Assembly (NCBI GenBank): GCA_019415985.1
Contig: DXYE01000037.1
Location: 11,321 to 22,829, forward strand
Length of the DNA: 11,509 bases
Reading direction: 5' to 3'
From: Clostridiales bacterium
Lineage (GTDB): Bacteria > Bacillota > Clostridia > Oscillospirales > CAG-272
Numbering within the stretch: the stretch's first letter is position 1; each line of letters begins with the position of its first letter. Positions 5,228-11,509 of this stretch are shown here, one piece after another. A program made the position numbers and the translations under genes. The notes beneath the pieces are model-generated. The model saw only the letters and a program-made list of their open reading frames with translations, made no database searches and was not told the DNA's origin.

Positions 5228-7033
5228 ATGTCTAAACAAGAATGTATTCGAAATTTCTGCATCATAGCGCACATTGACCACGGTAAATCCACGCTGGCCG
5301 ACCGTATTCTCGAAGCCACGGACACGGTGGAAAAACGTGAAATGTCCGATCAGCTTCTTGATAATATGGATATAGAGCGGGAACGCGGTATCACCATAAA
5401 AGCACGTGCGGTGAGACTCTTGTATACCGCAAAGAACGGAAAAACCTATACCTTCAATTTAATCGACACGCCGGGACACGTAGATTTCAATTATGAGGTC
5501 TCCCGCTCGTTGAATGCCTGCGAAGGAGCGATTCTGATTGTAGACGCCACCCAGGGTATTGAAGCACAGACGCTGGCCAATGCTTATCTCGCCGTTGACA
5601 ACAATCTGGAGATTTTGCCGGTCATCAACAAAATCGACCTGCCGTCCGCCGACGCCGATAAGGTACGTGCGGAAATTGAAGACGTCATCGGAATCCCGGC
5701 GGAAGGCTGTCCGGCCATATCCGCCAAAATGGGCTTGAACATCGGAGATGTTCTGGAAAAGATTGTTTCCGACATCCCGGCGCCTGCCGGAGATCCGGAC
5801 GCCCCGCTGAAATGTCTGATTTTCGACTCCTATTACGATGCTTACCTCGGCGTAGTGGTTTATGTACGTGTTTTTGACGGCACGCTGCATGCCGGAGACA
5901 AAATCCGTATGATGAACACGGGCGCACAGTTTGAGGTCGTGGAGGTGGGCCATATGAACGCGTTCGGCCTGACGCCTCAGCAGGAGCTCAGTGCAGGAGA
6001 GGTTGGCTATATTACCGCCTCGATCAAAAACGTTGCGGATACCCGCGTCGGGGATACCGTGACAACAGCCGTAAATGGGGCCGACACGCCGTATCCGGGC
6101 TTCAAGCAGGCGCAGCCTATGGTGTACTCCGGGATCTATCCGGCCGATGGCTCTAAATATACGGATCTGCGCGACGCGCTGGACAAGCTGCAGCTAAACG
6201 ATTCCTCCCTGGTCTATGAACCGGAAACCTCTGCTGCCCTCGGCTTTGGCTATCGCTGCGGTTTTTTAGGTCTTCTGCATATGGAGATCATTCAGGAACG
6301 CCTGGAAAGAGAATTCAATCTCGACTTGATTACCACCGCTCCAAGCGTTATTTATAAAATTACTAAAAAAAGCGGCGAAACCGTTTATATTGACAATCCT
6401 CTGAATTATCCGCCGACGGACGAGATCGACGTGGCGGAGGAGCCTATGGTGAAAGGGAGCATTATCACCCCGACGGAATTTGTCGGCGGCATCATGGAGC
6501 TCTGTCAGGACCGGCGGGGCATCTTCGACGACATGAAATATCTGGACCCCGACCGAGCCGAACTGCACTACAGGCTGCCCCTGAACGAAATCGTATATGA
6601 CTTTTTTGATGCGCTGAAAAGCCGTAGCAAGGGTTATGCGTCTCTTGATTATGAACTCATGGGCTATTCGCCGAGCAAGCTGGTAAAGCTGGATATCCTG
6701 TTAAACGGCGAGGTCGTGGACGCGCTGTCTTTCATCGTACATGCGGACAAGGCGTACGGACGCGCACGGCGTATTGTGGAAAAGCTGAAGGAGAACATTC
6801 CGCGCCAGCTCTTCGAGGTACCCGTACAGGCTGCCATCGGCGGTAAAATCATTGCACGCGAAACCGTAAAGGCAATGAGGAAGGACGTTCTTGCAAAATG
6901 CTACGGCGGCGATATCACCAGGAAGAAAAAATTACTGGAAAAACAGAAGGAAGGCAAAAAACGCATGCGTCAGCTCGGCTCGGTCGAGGTTCCACAGGAA
7001 GCGTTCATGGCCGTTCTGAAGCTCGACGAATAG
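5228..7033 (+). CDS. lepA: Elongation factor 4 (LepA), ribosome-associated GTPase
   Basis: LepA/EF4 is a ribosome-binding translational GTPase, reported to remodel ribosomes and to affect initiation and fidelity. The 601-residue length is standard for the family. All GTPase motifs are intact: AHIDHGKS (14-21, P-loop), GITIK (54-58, switch I), DTPGH (80-84), NKID (134-137) and SAK (165-167). Domain II and the two elongation-factor-like domains follow, with the family hallmark GFGYRCGFLGLLHMEI near 337-352. The LepA-specific C-terminal domain includes CYGGDITRKKKLLEKQKEGKKRM and ends EVPQEAFMAVLKLDE. AAAGGAAAG precedes the ATG. It has its own promoter at 5098-5127. hemW follows after 123 bp with no terminator between, as in the common Firmicute lepA-hemW pair. 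Confidence 0.99.
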   Translation: MSKQECIRNFCIIAHIDHGKSTLADRILEATDTVEKREMSDQLLDNMDIERERGITIKARAVRLLYTAKNGKTYTFNLIDTPGHVDFNYEVSRSLNACEGAILIVDATQGIEAQTLANAYLAVDNNLEILPVINKIDLPSADADKVRAEIEDVIGIPAEGCPAISAKMGLNIGDVLEKIVSDIPAPAGDPDAPLKCLIFDSYYDAYLGVVVYVRVFDGTLHAGDKIRMMNTGAQFEVVEVGHMNAFGLTPQQELSAGEVGYITASIKNVADTRVGDTVTTAVNGADTPYPGFKQAQPMVYSGIYPADGSKYTDLRDALDKLQLNDSSLVYEPETSAALGFGYRCGFLGLLHMEIIQERLEREFNLDLITTAPSVIYKITKKSGETVYIDNPLNYPPTDEIDVAEEPMVKGSIITPTEFVGGIMELCQDRRGIFDDMKYLDPDRAELHYRLPLNEIVYDFFDALKSRSKGYASLDYELMGYSPSKLVKLDILLNGEVVDALSFIVHADKAYGRARRIVEKLKENIPRQLFEVPVQAAIGGKIIARETVKAMRKDVLAKCYGGDITRKKKLLEKQKEGKKRMRQLGSVEVPQEAFMAVLKLDE

Positions 7034-7156
7034 CCGGCCGTCATGTGGATTGCCCGCCAGCGCCGCCAGGCATCGATCTTTCCCTTTCCCTTCATCCCAC
7101 TAAACTGAAAAATATTTGAATTCTCCTTATCCTGATATCTGAAAGGAAACCCGATC

Positions 7157-8362
7157 ATGGAAAAACAGGAATACAGGACATTAGGAATTTATCTTCATAT
7201 TCCGTTCTGCAAACGGAAATGTGCTTACTGCGACTTTTATTCTGTAGAAACAGACAAGAACGAAAAGCTGATGAAGCCCTATACCAGGGCGGCGGTCCAT
7301 CATCTCCAGACCGTCAGCGAAAGAACCACGCAGTACAATATAGACACCGTCTATTTTGGCGGGGGTACGCCCACAGCGCTCGATTCGAAATGTCTGACGA
7401 CGCTTGTCAAGGAAATCAGCAACTCCTTTTACCTGGCGGAGCATACGGAATTCACGATAGAAATGAATCCGGGCACGGCAGACCTCAAGCTGCTGAAGCA
7501 GCTTCGCAGGCATGGTGTTAATCGCCTGTCTATAGGCGCACAGTCCGCAAACAACGAGGAACTCGCCGCACTCTCACGCATTCATTCCGTGCAGGATATT
7601 TCGACTGCTTTCCGGCTGGCCCGCGAAGCGGATTTTCAGAACATCAATATAGACGTGATGTACGGTCTCCCCGGTCAGACCATGGACAGCTTCAGAGAAA
7701 CGCTCCAATATATCATTTCCCTGAGACCGGAGCATATCTCGCTGTATGGATTGAAAATCGAGGAAGGAACACCTTTCAGTCAGCGAAAGGATGCTCTTGA
7801 CCTGCCTGACGAAGAAACAGAATACAACATGTATACGGAGGCTATCACCCTCCTTTCGGAAAAAGGCTGGGATCAATATGAGATCTCCAATTTTGCACGC
7901 AAAGGGTATCAATGCCGTCACAATCTAAAATACTGGAATTGTGAAGAATATATCGGTTGCGGACCGGGATCGCATTCCTGTTTCGGCGGCGTCAGGTACA
8001 GCATACAAAAATCGCTGCCGATCTATCTCAAAGCACTGGGTGAAAAATCCAGGACAATTCCCTCCTATGTGCTCGATGAAAACTATACGGTCAACGAGGC
8101 GGAGCGGGAGAGCGAATATATTATGCTTCGCATGCGCCTGACGGAAGGGATCGACTGTGAGGAATACATGGCCCTGTTCGGCAAGGATTTCGGCGCGCAA
8201 TACGGCGAAAAGCTCGATGAGTACATTGCCGGCGGCTTCATCTCACATACGGGAACAAAATACGCCTTTACCGTAAAAGGCATGTATGTGAGCAATTATA
8301 TTCTTTCCTCCATGCTATCCTTTACGGAACGAATGCAGAGAGGCTTCCGCGACGCCCTGTGA
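7157..8362 (+). CDS. hemW: Radical-SAM-fold heme chaperone HemW
   Basis: HemW is a relative of the anaerobic coproporphyrinogen dehydrogenase HemN; established work assigns it heme binding and delivery rather than decarboxylation. The 401-residue product has HIPFCKRKCAYCDF with CxxxCxxC at Cys18, 22 and 25 for the 4Fe-4S cluster, and lacks the extra fourth cysteine typical of true HemN. FGGGTP (67-72) is the SAM-binding glycine motif. NRLSIGAQS, IDVMYGLPGQT and ISLYGLKIEEGTPF are conserved core segments. HNLKYW (255-260) matches the HemW HNxxYW heme-binding motif, followed by YIGCGPGSHS. A C-terminal HemN_C-like domain completes it. GAAAGGA sits 10 nt before the ATG. It is probably cotranscribed with lepA. 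In Bacilli hrcA often follows; here it does not. A terminator lies 95 bp downstream. Confidence 0.97.
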   Translation: MEKQEYRTLGIYLHIPFCKRKCAYCDFYSVETDKNEKLMKPYTRAAVHHLQTVSERTTQYNIDTVYFGGGTPTALDSKCLTTLVKEISNSFYLAEHTEFTIEMNPGTADLKLLKQLRRHGVNRLSIGAQSANNEELAALSRIHSVQDISTAFRLAREADFQNINIDVMYGLPGQTMDSFRETLQYIISLRPEHISLYGLKIEEGTPFSQRKDALDLPDEETEYNMYTEAITLLSEKGWDQYEISNFARKGYQCRHNLKYWNCEEYIGCGPGSHSCFGGVRYSIQKSLPIYLKALGEKSRTIPSYVLDENYTVNEAERESEYIMLRMRLTEGIDCEEYMALFGKDFGAQYGEKLDEYIAGGFISHTGTKYAFTVKGMYVSNYILSSMLSFTERMQRGFRDAL

Positions 8363-8443
8363 GAGTCCTGTAATACGCCGTTAAACATAGAGGGCTAAAA
8401 TACAGCGGATAAGGTGATCGGCTAAATAACCATACTTACTGGT

Positions 8444-8772
8444 TCATAAATGTACAAAAACAACAGGCAAGCGTCTTTTGTGCGCCTCTTGTTTTCTAAA
8501 GTCATTTACGATATCGACCTCACGGATCTGCTGACCCGGTCCTAACAGGATGGCGGCCGCCATTCGAATTTCGGCCATGCTTCCGTCCGGCTTGTGAGAT
8601 ACAGACCGACCGTGTCCAGCATAGGAGTGTCTCCACGCCCTTCAAGGTCTGGACCGTAGCTCAGGCGCTCCTCTTTCATGCGTGATCCGTCCGTCTACGT
8701 CTGCATCTCTCCGAAAACCGAGTGACCCGAATCCAACAACTGTCGGCCGGTAATCGGCGCAGGCAGAGTCAT
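8444..8772 (-). pseudogene. Possible decayed gene antisense to the hisS upstream region
   Basis: From an ATG at 8770-8772 the minus strand reads MTLPAPITGRQLLDSG... for 25 codons, then a TAG (8695-8697). It continues in the same frame as MKEERLSYGPDLEGRG...TVGLYLT. A one-base shift near 8600 then carries it into SHKPDGSMAEIRMAAAILL and on to a TGA at 8444-8446, about 108 codons in all. The pieces join smoothly and have an ordinary protein-like composition, as expected of a recent relic with one nonsense and one frameshift change. I recognise no family and there is no clear ribosome binding site. Its tail overlaps the terminator after hemW, which argues against it. Chance open frames remain possible. 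Confidence 0.3.
8457..8495 (+). terminator. Intrinsic terminator after hemW
   Basis: AAAACAA-C-AGGC-AA-GC (8457-8472) pairs with GC-GCCT-C-TTGTTTT (8482-8495): a stem of about 13 bp with a C-C mismatch and a 2-nt bulge, and a U-rich 3' arm. The A-rich 5' arm means it could act in both directions. A smaller hairpin, AACCA-N7-TGGTT, precedes it at 8428-8444. Confidence 0.7.
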
Positions 8773-8813
8773 AAAATATATTACAACGCCGACAAAGGAG
8801 GCTCCATTCTATA

Positions 8814-10076
8814 ATGTCCGGAAAATTTCAGAAGCCGAGAGGTACCATTGACATACTGCCGAAAGATATCGCTATCTGGCACAAAATTGAGGAAACAGCA
8901 CGGAAAATCTGTAAAAAATACGGATTTGAGGAAATTCGTTTTCCCACATTTGAGCAGATCGATCTGTTCCAGCGCGGCGTCGGCAATACCACCGATGTGG
9001 TGCAGAAGGAAATGTATACCTTTTCGGACAAAGAGGGCAGACAATTTGCCCTGCGGCCGGAAGGCACCGCATGTATTGTCCGTTCCATTATTGAGAACGG
9101 AAAGTGTTCCGATGCCATGCCCCTGAAGCTATATTACCTTATCAACTGCTTTCGGTATGAAAAGCCGCAGGCCGGGCGCAGCCGGGAATTCTACCAATTC
9201 GGAACGGAGCTTTTCGGTGCGGAATCCGCTTCAGCCGACGCGGAAATCATTTCGCTCGCACACGAATTCATAACGGCGCTAGGGATTTGCGGCGTCCGTC
9301 TGCATATCAATTCCATAGGCTGCAAGGAATGCCGCCCGCTTTATCACCGCGCGCTGAAGGATTATTTTGAGGCCAGACGGGACACACTGTGTCAAACCTG
9401 CCGCGAAAGGCTGGATAAAAATCCGCTTCGCATACTGGACTGTAAAAATCCGGAGTGCACCGCCATAGCCGACGGCGCTCCCAAAACGATTGAACATCTC
9501 TGTCCGTCCTGTGCAGAGCACATGAAGCAGCTTCAGGAAGCGCTTGAATTGCTGAACATTCCCTATGTGATCGATCCCAAAATCGTTCGTGGACTCGATT
9601 ATTATACCCGAACCGTCTTTGAATTCATTGCAGAGGGAATCGGCGCGCAGAGCACCGTATGCGGCGGCGGTCGGTATGACGGTCTGGTAAGCGAACTCGG
9701 CGGTCCCGCGCTTTCAGGTATCGGCTTTGCTATGGGCATCACGCGTCTAATTGAAGCTATGGCGCAGTCCGGTGTTCCGCAGCTTCCCCCCGAGCATCCT
9801 TTGATTTATATCGCATCCGTAGGCAAGACTGCTGCCCTGCGTGCGCTCGCTATCGTCCAGCGTCTCCGTGCAGAGGGTATATGGGCGGAATGCGATATTG
9901 TCGGCAGAAGTCTGAAAGCACAAATGAAATATGCGGATAAAACCGGCGCGGTTTATACGCTGGTCCTCGGTGATGAGGAGGTAGAGAAAGGGGTTGGCAT
10001 TTTAAAAAACATGTCATCCGGCGAGCAGACTTCGGTCTCGCTTAATACCTTTTCATTGAACGTTCTGAAAGTCTAA
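8814..10076 (+). CDS. hisS: Histidyl-tRNA synthetase (HisRS)
   Basis: This class II synthetase charges tRNA-His. The 420-residue length is normal. Visible motifs are PRGTIDILP (8-16, motif 1 region), FALRPEGT (78-85), FRYEKPQAGRSREFYQFGTE (113-132, motif 2), IVRGLDYY (257-264, histidine A, catalytic Arg259), GGGRYDGL (284-291, histidine B) and GIGFAMGITRL (302-312, motif 3). The anticodon-binding domain spans about 327-420. The insertion domain (160-240) has eight cysteines in four pairs: 170/173, 193/196, 210/215 and 230/233. This suggests structural zinc and is common in clostridial HisRS. AAAGGAGG at 8794-8801 lies 12 nt before the ATG, a little far. No T-box leader is visible. aspS, a frequent partner, does not follow. 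Confidence 0.99.
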   Translation: MSGKFQKPRGTIDILPKDIAIWHKIEETARKICKKYGFEEIRFPTFEQIDLFQRGVGNTTDVVQKEMYTFSDKEGRQFALRPEGTACIVRSIIENGKCSDAMPLKLYYLINCFRYEKPQAGRSREFYQFGTELFGAESASADAEIISLAHEFITALGICGVRLHINSIGCKECRPLYHRALKDYFEARRDTLCQTCRERLDKNPLRILDCKNPECTAIADGAPKTIEHLCPSCAEHMKQLQEALELLNIPYVIDPKIVRGLDYYTRTVFEFIAEGIGAQSTVCGGGRYDGLVSELGGPALSGIGFAMGITRLIEAMAQSGVPQLPPEHPLIYIASVGKTAALRALAIVQRLRAEGIWAECDIVGRSLKAQMKYADKTGAVYTLVLGDEEVEKGVGILKNMSSGEQTSVSLNTFSLNVLKV

Positions 10077-10114
10077 AAAATCGCACTAAAAGCGCTTTCC
10101 TTATCGTCCGCTGC

Positions 10115-10144
10115 TTGACAGTCTGGGTACGGTCAGAATACGGT
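10115..10144 (+). promoter_or_regulatory. Weak candidate promoter of the cation transporter gene
   Basis: The 143-bp gap after hisS has an exact TTGACA at 10115-10120. The best -10 at an allowed spacing is TACGGT (10139-10144, 18 bp), which keeps only the key T, A and T positions. AT-rich TACTATAAAT at 10154-10163 is a better -10 by sequence but is too far from the TTGACA. No clear terminator for hisS is visible, so read-through is also possible. Confidence 0.3.
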
Positions 10145-10219
10145 TTTGCGGCATACTATAAATATAAAGCGGAAAAGGGGAAGGAAGCATCCTATTGAAA
10201 GAGAGGTCAAACGGACCAA

Positions 10220-11386
10220 ATGGTAAAGCTGCTGATCAAAACCTTTATAGCCCATGACACCGAAACAGAAAATCCGAAAGTCCGCGCTGCCTACGGCATG
10301 CTTGCCGGTACAATGGGAATCGTATGCAACCTTCTCCTTTTCCTTGCAAAGCTCATAGTGGGCACCTTTTCGCATTCCATTGCCATTACTTCCGATGCGT
10401 TTAATAATTTGTCCGATATGGGGTCGTCCCTGATTTCCGCTGTGACCGCAAAGCTGAGCGGCCAGCGGCCTGACGCCGAACATCCGTTTGGTCACGGCAG
10501 GCTTGAGTATATTGCTTCTCTCGCCGTTTCCTTTCTTATCATGCTGGTAGGTATTGAGCTTTTCCGCTCTTCCACTGTTAAAATCTTTTCGCCGGAGCCT
10601 GTTGTTTTTTCGTGGACAGCAATCGCCATACTTCTGCTTTCCGCTCTGGTAAAGATCTGGATGTTTTCCTATAACCGGTATATCGGTAAATTGATACATT
10701 CCAGCGTTCTCCGTGCAGCCGCTTCCGACAGCCTCAACGACGCCGCAGCAACCGGCGCGGTCATCGTCGCTACGATTGCCGGTGTATACATAGATTTTCC
10801 AATCGACGGGATCATGGGTGTTCTCGTCTCGCTTCTGATTCTGCGTGCAGGATACGGAATCGCAAAAGAAACCATTGGTCTCCTCCTCGGTTCAGCGCCG
10901 GACCCGGCGCTCGTAAAACGGATTGAGACACTGGTGTTATCCGGGGAAGAAATCGTCGGTGTGCATGACCTGATTGTTCATGACTATGGGCCGGGACGAA
11001 CGATTGCCTCCGTCCATGCGGAAGTTCCGGACGATGCCAATATTGTCAGAGTCCATGAAAGCATCGACGCCGTGGAGCAGCGCGCCGCTGACGAAATCGG
11101 TATCGTACTGGTGATTCATATGGATCCCATAACCCTCAAGGATGAGCGGGTCAACGCTCTGCACCAGCTTATTGCAGGTATCATCGCAGATGTGGACCCC
11201 ACGTATAAAACCCATGACTTCCGCGTCACCAATGGCGATGAAAGAATCAATGTTATATTTGATATGGAAGTTCCGCTTTCACAACAGCCGCAGCAAATCA
11301 ACGAAAATTTAGCAGCCATTCGTGAAAAGGCTGAAGCGGCAGATTCAAGAATCCGCCTGGTTGTCAAGGTGGATCATACTCTATAA
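10220..11386 (+). CDS. Cation diffusion facilitator (CDF) metal exporter, manganese-type site
   Basis: CDF proteins export divalent metals in exchange for protons across the cytoplasmic membrane, usually as dimers. The 388-residue product has six membrane segments within about 24-220 and a cytoplasmic C-terminal domain (about 225-388, longer than the minimal fold). TM2 carries SDAFNNLSD (Asn62-x3-Asp66) and TM5 ASDSLND (Asp170-x3-Asp174). This is an N-D/D-D set in place of the His-Asp pairs of classic zinc CDFs, and resembles manganese exporters such as streptococcal MntE. HPFGHGRLEY (88-97) is the conserved loop after TM2. The C-terminal domain has HDLIVHDYG and SVHAEVP, metal-sensing-like strands. 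GAGAGGT (10201-10207) precedes the ATG by 12 nt. Metal preference is inferred, not shown. Confidence 0.93.
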   Translation: MVKLLIKTFIAHDTETENPKVRAAYGMLAGTMGIVCNLLLFLAKLIVGTFSHSIAITSDAFNNLSDMGSSLISAVTAKLSGQRPDAEHPFGHGRLEYIASLAVSFLIMLVGIELFRSSTVKIFSPEPVVFSWTAIAILLLSALVKIWMFSYNRYIGKLIHSSVLRAAASDSLNDAAATGAVIVATIAGVYIDFPIDGIMGVLVSLLILRAGYGIAKETIGLLLGSAPDPALVKRIETLVLSGEEIVGVHDLIVHDYGPGRTIASVHAEVPDDANIVRVHESIDAVEQRAADEIGIVLVIHMDPITLKDERVNALHQLIAGIIADVDPTYKTHDFRVTNGDERINVIFDMEVPLSQQPQQINENLAAIREKAEAADSRIRLVVKVDHTL

Positions 11387-11467
11387 GATAATCGAATTCC
11401 ATTATAATATTGTGCAAATTGTCGAATATATGTGTCATTTTTTATGTTTATTTAGCAAATATGATCA

Positions 11468-11496
11468 TTGATTTATCGGATGAAATATCGTATAAT
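11468..11496 (+). promoter_or_regulatory. Sigma-A promoter for a gene beyond the window
   Basis: TTGATT (11468-11473), 17-bp spacer, TATAAT (11491-11496), in a very AT-rich 120-bp stretch after the transporter stop. Transcription would start near 11503 and run off the right edge. I see no intrinsic terminator between the transporter stop and this promoter, only a weak ATAAT/ATTAT hairpin at 11388-11405. Confidence 0.75.
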
Positions 11497-11509
11497 ATCT
11501 ATAATAACT

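Noticed and set aside
7034..7156. Terminator or promoter between lepA and hemW
   Set aside because: No hairpin with a T-tract and no -35/-10 pair is visible, so cotranscription is the simpler reading.
8640..8710. T-box riboswitch upstream of hisS
   Set aside because: There is only a loose match to the T-box core; no specifier loop, antiterminator pairing or U-tract terminator could be found.

Overview
The window reads as a chromosomal stretch of a Clostridia-type Firmicute, most like a gut Oscillospirales/Ruminococcaceae relative. The reasons are the lepA-hemW gene order, a HisRS with the cysteine-rich insertion seen in many Clostridia, a DUF4358 lipoprotein next to an SGNH hydrolase, purine-rich ribosome binding sites, and AT-rich sigma-A promoters in a background of roughly 50% GC. 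This is inference from gene content; no rRNA or tRNA is present to fix the taxon.

Layout. Positions 1-182 hold two near-identical 70-bp repeats 112 bp apart, cut by the left edge, with a perfect 8-2-8 palindrome between them. Next comes a plus-strand pair: an anchored SGNH/GDSL hydrolase (447-1403) and a DUF4358 lipoprotein (1809-2345), separated by 405 bp without a visible terminator. A perfect 20-bp hairpin terminator (2371-2424) separates them from two minus-strand genes: a DUF3298-like protein of unknown role (2444-3127) and a multi-pass membrane protein (3775-4770). Between those two lie about 650 bp without a convincing gene but with striking predicted structure: an extended -10 element, a three-way-junction fold and a long hairpin.

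The right half is plus-strand housekeeping: lepA (translation factor EF4), hemW (radical-SAM-fold heme chaperone), hisS (histidyl-tRNA synthetase) and a cation diffusion facilitator whose predicted metal site looks manganese-type. lepA and hemW appear cotranscribed from a TTGATT-N18-TATAAT promoter and end at a hairpin after hemW. The 451-bp gap before hisS has no T-box. Its opposite strand reads as a decayed protein gene with one stop and one frameshift. A strong TTGATT-N17-TATAAT promoter at the right edge serves a gene outside the window.

No phage, IS, CRISPR or defence system is visible. The genes are mostly ordinary, and the least explained parts are the gene-free stretches: the left-edge repeat array, the structured 3.2-3.7 kb region, and the antisense gene relic upstream of hisS.
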